Source: Pseudomonas corrugata (GTDB taxonomy: Bacteria; Pseudomonadota; Gammaproteobacteria; Pseudomonadales; Pseudomonadaceae). Taken from it: a stretch of DNA of 64,000 nt. Shown here in pieces: positions 7,541 to 16,924 of the stretch. The stretch is from NCBI RefSeq assembly GCF_001269905.1, contig NZ_LHVK01000004.1, positions 124,001 to 188,000 on the forward strand, read 5' to 3'. A program made the position numbers and the translations under genes. The first letter of the stretch is position 1. Each line of letters opens with the position of its first letter. The notes under the pieces are model-generated. The model ran no database searches. It had not been told where the DNA came from and was given only the letters and a program-made list of their open reading frames with translations.

Positions 7541-8920
7541 TTACAGCGTGCCGAGCAGTTGATGGAGGGTGTCGAGGTCATCCGGCTGGATCCGATGGAT
7601 CTGCACCGGGCCGTGTTCCGCGAGCGGGTGATGCAATGGCGAAACGCTGATCCCCAGCTCGCCAAGCAGCACTGCCGATTTGGCCGGTGAGATTTCCCCC
7701 AGAGTCACCATCGGCGCCACCAGGCTTCGCCGGTACAACCTGGCCGCGAGCACGCCGGTGGCGGTGTGGGGGTCAATGACGTAGCCGGTGTCACGGTACA
7801 GCGAGGTGATTTCTTCCAGGGTCTGTTCATCGCTGACGGCGTAGGAATCGATGATCATCCGCGCCTGCAGCCAGAACTCGTTGGCGATGGTCATCTCGCC
7901 GCTGCTTTCGAAGTGCTCCATCAGTGCGCTCACCGCCTGGTCGTCATGCCCGTAGAGCTCCCAGAGAAAGCGCTCCAGGTTGGAAAAGATCGACAGGTCC
8001 ATGGCCGGCGACAAGGTCTTGTTGGCGCGCAACCGGGAGTAGTGGTTTTTCAAGAACAACTGGTGCAGCGCATCGTTCTGGTTGGTCGCCACGATCATCT
8101 GGGTGATCGGCAAACCCATCTTCTGCGCAATGTAGCCGGCATAGACCTCGGCAAAACTCGCCGCCGGCACGCTGAAACCGATGGGCCGCTGGCCGCCGCC
8201 CAGTTGCAGTACGGCGTGGAAATAAAACACCAGTTGCGCCAGTACCCCCACCCAGTTGCTGGAGTTGAAACTGATCGCTTCGTGCCCGGTGCACGGCCAC
8301 TGCCGGAACAACCGGCTGACGAGGGTCTGGCACTCGTCGAAGCTGCCATTGACGGCGAACTGGTGGACCCGGGGATGCGCCACCGCCTGGAGGTGCCAGA
8401 GTTGGTCCTGGGGTACGCCCGCTTCCGGGTAGACCACGACCACCACGGTTTCCTCGCAGTGCTTGAATGCTTCGATGGCCGCCAGCCCGGTATCGCCATT
8501 GGTGGCGCCGATCACCACGGCGCGACGGTCGCGTTTGCGCAGGAAGTATTGCACCAGCCGAGCCTGGAGCTGGGCGGCAAAATCTTTCGAGGAGCGGGTC
8601 GGGCCATGGAACAGTTCCAGGACCCATTCGTTGCGATCCACCTGATGCAGAGGCGCCAGGGAGCGATGGCTGAATTGGCTGCCAGCTTCCTTGAGCATGC
8701 GCTTGAGGTCTGCCTCGGGAATCGTCTCGCCCACGAACGGGCTCATCACTCGATAAGCCAGCTCGTCATAGGACAAGGTCGACCAGTTGGCAATCTCCTG
8801 GGGTTCGAACAGCGGCAGCTCCAGCGGCACGAACAACCCGCCGTCCGGGGCCACGCCCGATAACACAACCTTTTCGAAATCGACCTGCACGGCCGAATCT
8901 CGGGTACTTACATAGCGCAT
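7541..8920 (-). CDS. Threonine-synthase-like PLP enzyme
   Basis: A 459-residue fold-type II PLP enzyme with the threonine synthase layout: N-terminal MRYVSTRDS, PLP lysine in GPTRSSKDFAAQ, and the phosphate-binding loop GATNGDTG. Canonical threonine synthase has TSGDTG, so the serine is replaced by asparagine. The SSKDF context (usually LAFKDF) is also divergent. Because it sits with homoserine dehydrogenase and a gamma-lyase, it could act as a second threonine synthase or on a related four-carbon intermediate such as O-phosphohomoserine or vinylglycine. I cannot decide which. Confidence 0.75.
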   Translation of the reverse strand: MRYVSTRDSAVQVDFEKVVLSGVAPDGGLFVPLELPLFEPQEIANWSTLSYDELAYRVMSPFVGETIPEADLKRMLKEAGSQFSHRSLAPLHQVDRNEWVLELFHGPTRSSKDFAAQLQARLVQYFLRKRDRRAVVIGATNGDTGLAAIEAFKHCEETVVVVVYPEAGVPQDQLWHLQAVAHPRVHQFAVNGSFDECQTLVSRLFRQWPCTGHEAISFNSSNWVGVLAQLVFYFHAVLQLGGGQRPIGFSVPAASFAEVYAGYIAQKMGLPITQMIVATNQNDALHQLFLKNHYSRLRANKTLSPAMDLSIFSNLERFLWELYGHDDQAVSALMEHFESSGEMTIANEFWLQARMIIDSYAVSDEQTLEEITSLYRDTGYVIDPHTATGVLAARLYRRSLVAPMVTLGEISPAKSAVLLGELGISVSPLHHPLAEHGPVQIHRIQPDDLDTLHQLLGTL

Positions 8921-8935
8921 GGTTGGCTCCGGCCA

Positions 8936-9826
8936 TTATTTGAAACGATGTGCCTGCTCGACCAGCCAGGTGGCGAACATGACGGCGTCGGGGTGCTGCT
9001 CGGTCCCGGAACCGCGTACCAGATAGAACGACTCGCTGGCTTCGATGCGCTGGGTGAAGGGTTCGACCAGGCGCCCCTCCTCAAGCAGGTCAGCGACCAT
9101 CGACGACCGGGCCAGGGCGATCCCCTGCCCCAGTTCGGCCATGCGCAAGGTGCAGACCAGCGTGTCGAACTGCATGCCCGTCGACGAATCGACGTGGTCG
9201 GCACCGACCATGTTCAGCCAGTACCCCCAGCCTTCTTCATACCCCAGTACATGCAACAGCGGATGCTTCGCCACGTCCGCCGGTTCCTGCAGCGGCGAGC
9301 GTGCCATCAGCGCTGGCGAGCAGACGGGAAACAGGGTGTCCCAGGTCAGCCGCTGCGACACCAGGCCCGACCACTGACCATGGCCCCAGCGAATCTCCAG
9401 GTCGTCCTCGCCATCCAGTTCTTTGACCCAGATGTTGCTGATGTAGCGGATGTCGACCTGGGGATGGGCCTGGCGGAAGTCCACCAGTTTCGGCGCCAGC
9501 CAGTGCACGAAGAACGCCAGGCTGCCGCGGACCTTGATCGGCCGGCGCTTGTGCTGGCCGAAAATCTCGTTGGTCCCCACCGCCAGGCGTGTGATCGCAT
9601 CCTGCACCACCGGCAGGTAGGACTGGCCTTCCTCGGTCAGCCCCAAGCCACGGGGCAGGCGTTTGAACAGCGCCACCCCCAGGTGGCTTTCCAGCTGACG
9701 GATCTGCTGGCTCACCGCGCCTTGGGTCAAGCACAACTCCTCGGCGGCGTGGGTGAAGTTCAGGCAGCGGGCCGACACTTCGAATGCCCGTAGCCAGTTC
9801 AACGGGGGTAACGGTTTCTGCTTCAT
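8936..9826 (-). CDS. LysR-family regulator, GcvA-like
   Basis: A 296-residue LysR protein: helix-turn-helix at about residues 18-60 (FTHAAEELCLTQGAVSQQIR) and a periplasmic-binding-fold effector domain. The start PLPPLNWLRAFEVSARCLNF is typical of the GcvA group. It lies 36 nt after the permease and 15 nt before the threonine-synthase-like gene, transcribed with the cluster rather than divergently, which is less common for LysR genes. Probably the inducer-responsive activator of the cluster. Confidence 0.88.
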   Translation of the reverse strand: MKQKPLPPLNWLRAFEVSARCLNFTHAAEELCLTQGAVSQQIRQLESHLGVALFKRLPRGLGLTEEGQSYLPVVQDAITRLAVGTNEIFGQHKRRPIKVRGSLAFFVHWLAPKLVDFRQAHPQVDIRYISNIWVKELDGEDDLEIRWGHGQWSGLVSQRLTWDTLFPVCSPALMARSPLQEPADVAKHPLLHVLGYEEGWGYWLNMVGADHVDSSTGMQFDTLVCTLRMAELGQGIALARSSMVADLLEEGRLVEPFTQRIEASESFYLVRGSGTEQHPDAVMFATWLVEQAHRFK

Positions 9827-9862
9827 GATCCTGCCTCATTGACGCCCTCCCCCCGGCACCGT

Positions 9863-11293
9863 CTAGATTGCATCGGACGGCTGGGCCAACGGGTTCACCA
9901 GCAAGCGTTGCTCGCGGCTTTTGCGGGTAATGAAGTACACGAAATAGCACCAGGCGATGAATGGCAAGCCGAAGTACAACGCCACCCGCTGCTCCGGATC
10001 GAAGGCAATGCCGACACACGCCAACCCGCAGGAGGCCAAGGCCCCCAGTGGCACCCACGGATAGCCGCGGACGCGGAACGTGAGGTTGCGCACATCACCG
10101 CCATTGGCGACGTAGTGACGACGGAAGGCCATCTGGCTGGCAGCGATGCTCATCCACACCACCACCACCGCCAACCCGGAGATCGACACCAGCGCCAGAT
10201 AGATGGTGTCGGCGGCAAATACGCTGCTGAGCAACGAAGCGGCGCCGCCGGCCATGCTGACGATGATCGCGTTGAGGGGCGTGCCCATGCGGGTCAGGGC
10301 CGAGAATTGCTTGGGCAGGTGCCCTTGGTCGCTCAGGGTCCAGAGCATCCGTGAGGCGGCGTACAAGCCGGAATTGGCGGCCGACAGCAAGGCGCTGATG
10401 ATCACAAAGTTCATGATGTCGGCGGAGTACGGAATGCCGATGTAGGTGAACACGGTGACGAAGGGGCTCTCGACGATGCCGGCCTGCTCGCGGGGCAACA
10501 AGGTCGACAGAACGAAGATGGTCCCGACGAAGAAGATCGCCAGGCGCAGCACGGTGGTGCGGATGGCGCGGGGCACATTGCGCTGGGGGTCCTTGGTTTC
10601 ACCAGCGGCGATGCCGATCAGCTCCGTGCCGGAGAAGGCAAACGAAACCGCCAGCAGCGTCATGGCAATCGGCATGAAACCGGTAGGGAACAGCCCTTCG
10701 CGGGTGAAGTTGCTCAAGCCGATGCTGTGGGCCTGGTCAATGTGCAGCAGGCCCAGAATCGCGCCGCCGCCGATCAACAGGAACGTCACCACGGTCACCA
10801 CCTTCACCAGGGATAACCAGAACTCGGTTTCGGCGAACAAACGCACCGAGACCACGTTGCTCAGGAACACCACGCCGGCGAACAGCGCACTCCAGATCCA
10901 CACCGGTGTGTCTGGAAACCAGCGCGCCATCAGGATACCGGCGGCGGTGAATTCAGAACCGATGGCCACGGTCCAGGTCAGCCAGTACAACCAGGCTACG
11001 GTATAACCGGTGCCCGGGCCGAGAAAGCGCGTGGCGTAGGTGCTGAACGAACCGGTTTCCGGCATCTGCACCGCCAGTTCACCGAGGCACATCATCACCA
11101 AGTACACCATCAAGGCGCCAATGATGTAAGCGATCACCGCACCCAACGGGCCGGCCTGGTTCACGGTGTAGCCGGACGTGAGGAAAAGCCCGGTGCCAAT
11201 CACACCACCCAATGCCAGCATGACGATATGGCGCGTTTGCATTTCCTGCTTGAAGCCGACCTGCGTACTGAGTTGTTCTTGTTTTATGGACAT
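9863..11293 (-). CDS. APC-family amino-acid permease, S-methylmethionine permease (MmuP)-like
   Basis: A 476-residue permease of the amino acid/polyamine/organocation family with about 12 membrane segments. It opens with the consensus [18 protein letters not shown] and has [17 protein letters not shown] and [13 protein letters not shown]. By recall the sequence follows E. coli MmuP (S-methylmethionine) more closely than LysP, for example in the [11 protein letters not shown] and [15 protein letters not shown] stretches. A cationic amino acid substrate (S-methylmethionine, canavanine or another gamma-substituted amino acid) fits the neighbouring gamma-lyase. ATG 11293 was chosen; an ATG at 11305 is also in frame. 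Confidence 0.8.
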   Translation of the reverse strand: MSIKQEQLSTQVGFKQEMQTRHIVMLALGGVIGTGLFLTSGYTVNQAGPLGAVIAYIIGALMVYLVMMCLGELAVQMPETGSFSTYATRFLGPGTGYTVAWLYWLTWTVAIGSEFTAAGILMARWFPDTPVWIWSALFAGVVFLSNVVSVRLFAETEFWLSLVKVVTVVTFLLIGGGAILGLLHIDQAHSIGLSNFTREGLFPTGFMPIAMTLLAVSFAFSGTELIGIAAGETKDPQRNVPRAIRTTVLRLAIFFVGTIFVLSTLLPREQAGIVESPFVTVFTYIGIPYSADIMNFVIISALLSAANSGLYAASRMLWTLSDQGHLPKQFSALTRMGTPLNAIIVSMAGGAASLLSSVFAADTIYLALVSISGLAVVVVWMSIAASQMAFRRHYVANGGDVRNLTFRVRGYPWVPLGALASCGLACVGIAFDPEQRVALYFGLPFIAWCYFVYFITRKSREQRLLVNPLAQPSDAI

Positions 11294-11443
11294 GGTTACT
11301 CTCATGAAAGTCGTGAGGACGCGCCCCGACCTCTGCGCGCAGTGACGGCGTAGAAGCAACATGGGTTGTCATCCGGTTTTATTATTTTCCTATTCATGAA
11401 CACCCCCGTGACCGCCTTGTCGCGAGGGGCTGACGCTGACGGT

Positions 11444-12721
11444 TCAACGGCTGGTTTCGGTGCACACTTCCAGGGTTGAGGCGTGCGTATTCGTTTGCGT
11501 CCGCTGTTCCCGCGAGGCCCGGACAAAGGCGAATGCCTGCTTCAAGTCGTCGAGCAGATCATCGGTGTCCTCGATGCCCACCGAGACCCGCACCAACCCC
11601 TCGGAGATGCCCAGGGCGAGCCGCTCCTCCAGGGTGTTTTCGACATGGCTGGTGGTGCGCGCCGGGCCATAGATGGTTTCCACCGCACCCAGGTTGCCCG
11701 CGCAGTGGGCGAAGCGCAGACGGGGCAAGAGCGCCGTGACGGTGTCCATGCCTCCGACCAGGACGAAACTGACGATGGCGCCAAAGCCGGCCATTTGCGC
11801 ACACGCCACGGCGTGGTTCGGATGGCTGCGCAAGCCGGGATAGTTGACCGATTCCACCAGCGGCTCGGTGCACAGGAACTCCGCCAGGGCACGCGCGCTG
11901 GCTTGCTGCTGACGCATGCGCAGCACCAGGGTTTTCATGCCACGAATGATCATGAAGGCTGAGAACGGGTCCAGTGCCGCACCGTTGATTTCCCGGTAAT
12001 GCCGTACCTTGGCCATCAGGGATTCGCTGCCACAGACCAGGCCGCCGAGCACATCGCCATGGCCACTGAGGAACTTGGTCGCGCTGTGAATCACCACGTC
12101 CACACCCAATGCCAGGGGATTCTGATTGAGCGGCGTGGCGAAGGTGTTGTCCGCCACCACCACGGCGCCGACCCGCTTGGCCGCCGCCACCAGACGCTGG
12201 ATATCGAGGATTTTCAAAGTCGGATTGGTCGGCGTTTCCAGGTACACCACCTGGCAGCCCTTGGCGATTTCCCGTTCGATCTCGTCGTGATCGAAGGTCT
12301 CGCACAAGGTCGCCTCCACCCCCATGCGCGGCAGGAACTCTTCGAAAATCTTGTTGGTGCCGCCGTAGCTGTCCTTGGTGGACACCACCCGGTCGCCTTG
12401 GGCCAGGAAGGTGTAGAGCACACTGCTGATCGCCGCCATGCCGGTGCTGAACGCCACGGCGGACTCGGCCATTTCCAGTTCACGGATCTTGGCTTCGAGG
12501 GTCTCGACGGTGGGGTTGCTCATGCGGCTGTAGATAAAGCCCGGGGCCTTGCCCAAGGCGACGTCGTACCAGACGTCGATGTCGTCATATCCGTACGCGG
12601 CGCTGACCACGATGGGGGTTTGCGTGGCGTTGTAGGGATGCCTGACTTGCTCGCCACCCCAGACCGCCCGGGTTCCCGCTCCTGCGTTATCAAGCCCTGC
12701 GCTGTCAGGTTTGTTATTCAT
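11444..12721 (-). CDS. Cys/Met-metabolism PLP enzyme, probable gamma-lyase releasing homoserine
   Basis: A 425-residue fold-type I PLP enzyme of the cystathionine gamma-synthase/methionine gamma-lyase family. PLP lysine Lys216 is in HSATKFLSGHGD; Asp191 is in VVADNTFATP; the cofactor-phosphate residues Tyr64 and Arg66 are in YSRMSNPT. A distinctive insertion WYDVALGKAPG lies before that motif. It is first in the same-direction cluster with permease, homoserine dehydrogenase and aldehyde dehydrogenase. From established knowledge, canavanine gamma-lyase of Pseudomonas belongs to this family and yields homoserine. Inference: this enzyme is that lyase or one acting on a similar gamma-substituted amino acid. 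The start could also be GTG 12736. Confidence 0.75.
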   Translation of the reverse strand: MNNKPDSAGLDNAGAGTRAVWGGEQVRHPYNATQTPIVVSAAYGYDDIDVWYDVALGKAPGFIYSRMSNPTVETLEAKIRELEMAESAVAFSTGMAAISSVLYTFLAQGDRVVSTKDSYGGTNKIFEEFLPRMGVEATLCETFDHDEIEREIAKGCQVVYLETPTNPTLKILDIQRLVAAAKRVGAVVVADNTFATPLNQNPLALGVDVVIHSATKFLSGHGDVLGGLVCGSESLMAKVRHYREINGAALDPFSAFMIIRGMKTLVLRMRQQQASARALAEFLCTEPLVESVNYPGLRSHPNHAVACAQMAGFGAIVSFVLVGGMDTVTALLPRLRFAHCAGNLGAVETIYGPARTTSHVENTLEERLALGISEGLVRVSVGIEDTDDLLDDLKQAFAFVRASREQRTQTNTHASTLEVCTETSR

Positions 12722-13012
12722 TGAGGCTACTCGCACTTAGGGGGTGAACGCTGAGTCATTCACCGGATCTGGCAGCCAATATAGGGAAAAGCAAAGCACC
12801 CGAGAAACGATGTTATCGGTGCCAAAGGTCTGCTTTTTTTAATGGCTGGGTGCGAAGTTATTGGCTGCAACGCGCCTTCTTCGTTCACGCGCTCCAGTGT
12901 CCTGCGGAGCCTGAGGAAAAAGGCACAACCAATACAGAAAGCGCCTACAGCCCCAGCCTGAGCCCTTGGGTTAGCGTCTCTCCCGCATCGACTGGACGAG
13001 ACCTGCCCCTCC
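12722..13012. promoter_or_regulatory. Divergent intergenic region between gamma-lyase cluster and bacteriocin
   Basis: About 290 bp holding the outward promoters of the catabolic cluster and the bacteriocin. It contains a run of seven to eight T (about 12833-12840). I looked for LexA boxes and PrtN-type P-boxes and found none that I would defend. Confidence 0.35.
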
Positions 13013-14197
13013 GTGACACGCCAAAAAGACATCCCCCAAGTCAAGAACCCACCCGGCGGCGACGGGCATTACGTCACCTATCGGGACATGACACCCAGCG
13101 AGCTGGCCGAGCGTGAAGCCGGGCAACTGAAGTATGAAGCCATGCTTGCCCGGCAGGCCGCCTACGAAAAGGAACGCTGGGCCACGGTCGATAGAACGCC
13201 ACTGCCCGTCACCGGCAGTGTGTTCGCCAAGAGCTGCAAGTTACCCGACGGCGTCATTGATTACCGCAACCCCAACGGTTATGTGCCGGCTGATTTGGTC
13301 AAGCAGTACGGTGACCTGGTTTGGCTCGGCGGCAGGCATGCCGATGGATCGGGGACTGTGCCCCTCAAGCAGATGGGCGCCGGCGCGGTAACCGCGTCAT
13401 GGGGCAGACTTGCTCTCGGCGGCACCGCACTTGAAGCAACCGCGGCAACGGTGGGCGGCACCGCCGTCACGGGGCTGTTAACCGGCATGGTTGCCTTGCT
13501 CTGGCCTTCCAGCCTGGGTGATAGCGCCCTTTACTCCGAAGAACAGCTACACAACTTGAAGCAGGCCCGCAGCCGCATGCGCCTGCAAATAGAGCAACAG
13601 GCCGATGGCAGCCTCAAGGGCTATGGCTTCTATACCGGCCAGAACCGCGATTGGGAAATGGTCGACATCGTCCACCTGGTCCCTCGCGCCGACCACTACA
13701 TCGCCGACTTGGGTGACGGCATCGAGCTGATCTGGACGCCAGCCGTCGATCCGTCCGACACCCTGGGTATCCCCGTCCTGGAAGCGGCACCGCAGGCCCC
13801 TCCCATCTGGATCTACCCGCCCACGCCGATGGCCGACAGCATCATCGTCGATCCGATTTATCCGCCGGAGTATCGGGATTTCATTCTGGTGTTTCCGGTG
13901 GGGGCGGGGGTTCGGCCGGTTTATGTGGTTTTGAACACCGCACATCATGACTACTATCCAAAACCGGACTTTCTCCCTGCTTTCCCGGATGCAAGATGGG
14001 CTCCGCCCAAAACGCGCATGAAAGGCGGCGGGTTGCGTCCTCGCTGGAAAGATCCAGACAGAGCGATATATGAATGGGACTTTCAACATGGCGCAGTAGA
14101 AAAATATAACAAGCGAGGAAAACACTTGGGTGAATTCGATTACGCTACCGGACTCCAGACCAAACCAGCCAACCCGACCAAGACGGTAGAACCATGA
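13013..14197 (+). CDS. S-type pyocin-like bacteriocin with colicin E3-type rRNase domain
   Basis: A 394-residue toxin starting at GTG. The middle (about residues 190-310) has the S-type pyocin/colicin translocation domain features (YTGQNRDWEMVDIVHLVP, then the proline-rich PPIWIYPPTP). The C-terminal 85 residues match the colicin E3 cytotoxic ribonuclease, which cuts 16S rRNA in the decoding centre. The catalytic set is present with correct spacing in IYEWDFQHGAVEKY: Asp356, His359, Glu363, plus the basic KGGGLRPRWK stretch. There is no obvious receptor-binding domain or TonB box, and the N-terminus is short for a classical pyocin. Its stop codon overlaps the immunity start. Confidence 0.88.
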   Translation: MTRQKDIPQVKNPPGGDGHYVTYRDMTPSELAEREAGQLKYEAMLARQAAYEKERWATVDRTPLPVTGSVFAKSCKLPDGVIDYRNPNGYVPADLVKQYGDLVWLGGRHADGSGTVPLKQMGAGAVTASWGRLALGGTALEATAATVGGTAVTGLLTGMVALLWPSSLGDSALYSEEQLHNLKQARSRMRLQIEQQADGSLKGYGFYTGQNRDWEMVDIVHLVPRADHYIADLGDGIELIWTPAVDPSDTLGIPVLEAAPQAPPIWIYPPTPMADSIIVDPIYPPEYRDFILVFPVGAGVRPVYVVLNTAHHDYYPKPDFLPAFPDARWAPPKTRMKGGGLRPRWKDPDRAIYEWDFQHGAVEKYNKRGKHLGEFDYATGLQTKPANPTKTVEP

Positions 14198-14421
14198 ACC
14201 ACACAATAATGGGCGTAGTTGATGGAGAGGACTTTGCGTCATACGAAATAGCACTTCCTATTGAAAGCAAGGACCTAGCTAGAATAATGAATTGGATAAA
14301 AGAGGAAGAACACTTGTATGACTATCAGTTAGATAAAGCTCAAATTGAAGCTTTAGAAGAGGCATGCTCAATCGAACTGCCTCGAAATTTAGTGCTTTTT
14401 TTGACCAGCAGCGGCAACTGA
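14194..14421 (+). CDS. Probable immunity protein for the E3-type bacteriocin
   Basis: A 75-residue acidic protein, coupled to the toxin by an ATGA overlap. Its base composition is much more AT-rich than the flanks, as is common for bacteriocin immunity genes. By recall it does not resemble the colicin E3 immunity protein (ImmE3). The assignment therefore rests on position, size, acidity and coupling. It may represent a different fold that neutralises an E3-type nuclease. Confidence 0.65.
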   Translation: MNHTIMGVVDGEDFASYEIALPIESKDLARIMNWIKEEEHLYDYQLDKAQIEALEEACSIELPRNLVLFLTSSGN

Positions 14422-14455
14422 TCAACAGTGAAACTGTTTGGTGGAGGGTTGACGA

Positions 14456-15376
14456 TCAGTTACCCGGGCGAATAACCACCTTCCCTCGGGCATGCCCAGT
14501 GGCGACCTTTTCCACCGCCGCCCGGGTTTCCGCCAGCGTGAAGGTGGAGTCGATGATGATCTGCAATTGCCCCGCACTGAACTGTCGGATCGCCTCGGGA
14601 AGGAAAGGCACGGCGCTGGCGAAAAAAACGAACTCACCGGCGTGACCGTCCCGACCCTCGATATTGAATTCCACCAGGGTAGATATGCGTCCGCCCGGAC
14701 GCAGCATCTGCCAGGATTCTTCCAGCGTTTCGCCGCCCAAGGTGTCGAGCACCAGGTCGATTTCGCCCACGCTGTCCAGGGTCTGGGTTCGGTAGTCGAT
14801 GACTTCATCGGCGCCCAAGCTTTTCAGCAGTTCGAGGTTCTTCGCCGAGGCCGTTGCGATCACATGGCAGCCGGCAAGATGGGCCAGCTGGACCGCCATG
14901 CTGCCAACGCCGCCGGCACCGGCGTGGATCAGCACACGTTCGCCGCGCTGCAACTTGCCAATATCAAAAAGCGCCTGCCTGGCCGTGCCATACGCGGTCG
15001 GCAATGCAGCGGCCTGTTCGAAACTCATCGGTGCGGGAATGACACAGAGTTCGGAGGCGGCGATGACCAGATGGGTGGCGAACGCACCGCCATGCTCGGG
15101 GGAAGTTCGTCCGGCCACTCGATCCCCGGTCTTGAGGACGCTCACCTGCTCGCCGACGGACTCAATCACACCGCTGAAATCGGTCCCTGGGGCATAGGGG
15201 AATGCCACCGGGAAGATCGGCTGCATGTAACCGGCGAGTATCTTGACGTCCAGCGGATTGACGCTGGCGGCCTCAATGCGCACGACCACTTCGTTGGGTT
15301 GTGGGCTTCGCAACCTCGCTTCGCTCTCGACGATCACATCCGGGCTGCCGAACTCATTAATCAAAGCGCTCTTCAT
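14456..15376 (-). CDS. NADPH-dependent quinone oxidoreductase/alcohol dehydrogenase (MDR family)
   Basis: A 306-residue zinc-independent medium-chain reductase. It has a GroES-like N-terminal domain (PGTDFSGVIESVG) and a nucleotide-binding motif HAGAGGVGSMAVQLA near residue 150. The zinc-binding cysteines of true alcohol dehydrogenases are absent, so an enoyl or quinone reductase role is likelier. It is followed 12 nt apart by a SnoaL-like gene start on the same strand, and a divergent LysR gene lies beyond, forming a small regulated unit. Confidence 0.82.
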   Translation of the reverse strand: MKSALINEFGSPDVIVESEARLRSPQPNEVVVRIEAASVNPLDVKILAGYMQPIFPVAFPYAPGTDFSGVIESVGEQVSVLKTGDRVAGRTSPEHGGAFATHLVIAASELCVIPAPMSFEQAAALPTAYGTARQALFDIGKLQRGERVLIHAGAGGVGSMAVQLAHLAGCHVIATASAKNLELLKSLGADEVIDYRTQTLDSVGEIDLVLDTLGGETLEESWQMLRPGGRISTLVEFNIEGRDGHAGEFVFFASAVPFLPEAIRQFSAGQLQIIIDSTFTLAETRAAVEKVATGHARGKVVIRPGN

Positions 15377-15388
15377 GGGAAAACTCCT

Positions 15389-15835
15389 TCAGGCCTGGGC
15401 AGGGAACTGGCCGAGTTGAAGGAACAGGGCAAACCAGTCTTCCATGTGCCATGTCGTGGTCAGCTTCGCGTCACGGAACGTGTGGAATTCATGAATGCGC
15501 AAACTGACCTGCTTGCCGGTGGCGGCGATGCCGAAGAGTTCGCCTGCATGGGTGCCGGTGATTTCGGCGCGCACGCCCATTTTCCCGGGCTCCTGGACCA
15601 TGTCGTGGACGACGATCCGCACATCCGGAAACGCCTGGACGAAGCTGCGGATGATGGCCTTGATGCCTTCCGGGCCAGGTACCTGGCCGGGTGCCAACGG
15701 GATGTCGTCCCAGTCACAGGTGAGTACTTCATCGACGAGGTCTGGCTGTTGGTCACTGAATGCACGGTAGAAGGTTTCAACGGCCCGGCGCTCGGCGCGC
15801 AGTTGTTCAGCAAGGTGGGTGGTTGATAGGGTCAT
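15389..15835 (-). CDS. SnoaL-like ester cyclase/polyketide cyclase family protein
   Basis: A 148-residue protein of the NTF2-like SnoaL fold (AVETFYRAFSDQQPDLVDEVL, HDMVQEPGKMGVRAEITGTH, WHMEDWFALFLQLG). Such proteins are common, and most have unknown substrates. It lies upstream of, and in the same direction as, the MDR reductase, and faces away from the LysR gene at 15933. I chose ATG 15835, which follows GAGAA; ATG 15850 is the alternative. Confidence 0.72.
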   Translation of the reverse strand: MTLSTTHLAEQLRAERRAVETFYRAFSDQQPDLVDEVLTCDWDDIPLAPGQVPGPEGIKAIIRSFVQAFPDVRIVVHDMVQEPGKMGVRAEITGTHAGELFGIAATGKQVSLRIHEFHTFRDAKLTTTWHMEDWFALFLQLGQFPAQA

Positions 15836-15932
15836 TGGGGTTCTCGCCATTGAAGTGGGGTGGTAGCGAGAGTTTGGGATTGAGGGCTATGATCCGTCTA
15901 ACAAATAACCGATATGAATGATTATTTGATTT

Positions 15933-16844
15933 ATGGATTTTCATGGGATCGACCTGAACTTGCTGGTGGCCTTCGACGCACTGATGACGGAGCGCAATGT
16001 CACCCGCGCGGCGGCTCGGGTGGGTGTCAGTCAGCCGGCGATGAGTGCCGCGTTATCGCGGCTGCGAACGCTGCTTGGTGATGGGTTGTTTGCCCGCAGT
16101 GCCGAGGGGCTTTTGCCGACGCCTCGAGCTCGGGACCTGGCGGTGCCGATTGCCCAGGCGCTGCACCAGCTTCAAGTTGCATTGGTCGAGCGGCCCGAGT
16201 TCGAGCCTGGCAAGGCTTCGCTGGTGTTCAAACTCGGCCTCTCCGATTACCCGGCCTACGTGCTCCTGCCCGCGCTGTTGCAGGCACTCGCAGAGCAGGC
16301 TCCGGGGGTTTCGGTGAATGTGTACGCGTTCAATGACCGAGATCACGCGGTCGACATGTTGGACAGCGGCCTGATCGACGCGGCAGTGGGCGTGCCGCCG
16401 ACCCAGGCGGCGGCGCGGATATTGAGCCGGACCGTGCTCACCGACGAATTCGTCACCATTGTCGCCCATGACCATCCGGTGGCCCGTCGCGCCATGACCC
16501 TGAAGACCTATCTGCAACTTCGCCATGTGCTGGTTTCGCCGGAGGGAGACTTGCACGGTTTGGTGGATCACGCCCTTGCCCAACAGGGCAAGCAGCGCGA
16601 ACTGGCCCTGACGTTGCCACAGATGTTCGCCGTGCCCTCGCTGATCGCCCGCACCCGGTTGACCGCTACGGTGATGAAACGGGTGGCGATGGGCGCGGCG
16701 GGCAGCAACAAGCTGGTGATGTTCCCACCACCGGTGACGTTGCCTCGGATGGCGTTCGACCTGATCTGGCACCGGCGCAGCGAGTCTCATCCGGCGCAGC
16801 AGTGGTTCAGAGGATTGATAGCGGATGTTGCTGGGCGGGTTTGA
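15933..16844 (+). CDS. LysR-family transcriptional regulator
   Basis: A 303-residue LysR protein of the NodD/SyrM-like group (DLNLLVAFDALMTERNVTRAAARVGVSQPAMS). The ligand-binding domain includes LGLSDYPAYVLLP. It is divergent from the SnoaL/MDR pair with about 100 bp between, so it very likely controls that pair. Confidence 0.88.
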   Translation: MDFHGIDLNLLVAFDALMTERNVTRAAARVGVSQPAMSAALSRLRTLLGDGLFARSAEGLLPTPRARDLAVPIAQALHQLQVALVERPEFEPGKASLVFKLGLSDYPAYVLLPALLQALAEQAPGVSVNVYAFNDRDHAVDMLDSGLIDAAVGVPPTQAAARILSRTVLTDEFVTIVAHDHPVARRAMTLKTYLQLRHVLVSPEGDLHGLVDHALAQQGKQRELALTLPQMFAVPSLIARTRLTATVMKRVAMGAAGSNKLVMFPPPVTLPRMAFDLIWHRRSESHPAQQWFRGLIADVAGRV

Positions 16845-16924
16845 TGGTTTTCCTCACAAACCGAAACAGGGCATGATGCAGCACCTGCCGGCAGCCCGAA
16901 GACGTCATTTCAGAGTAACGTTCC

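Noticed and set aside
12722..13012. LexA or PrtN box controlling the bacteriocin
   Set aside because: No CTGT-N8-ACAG and no regular ATTG-GT repeats that stand out from background.
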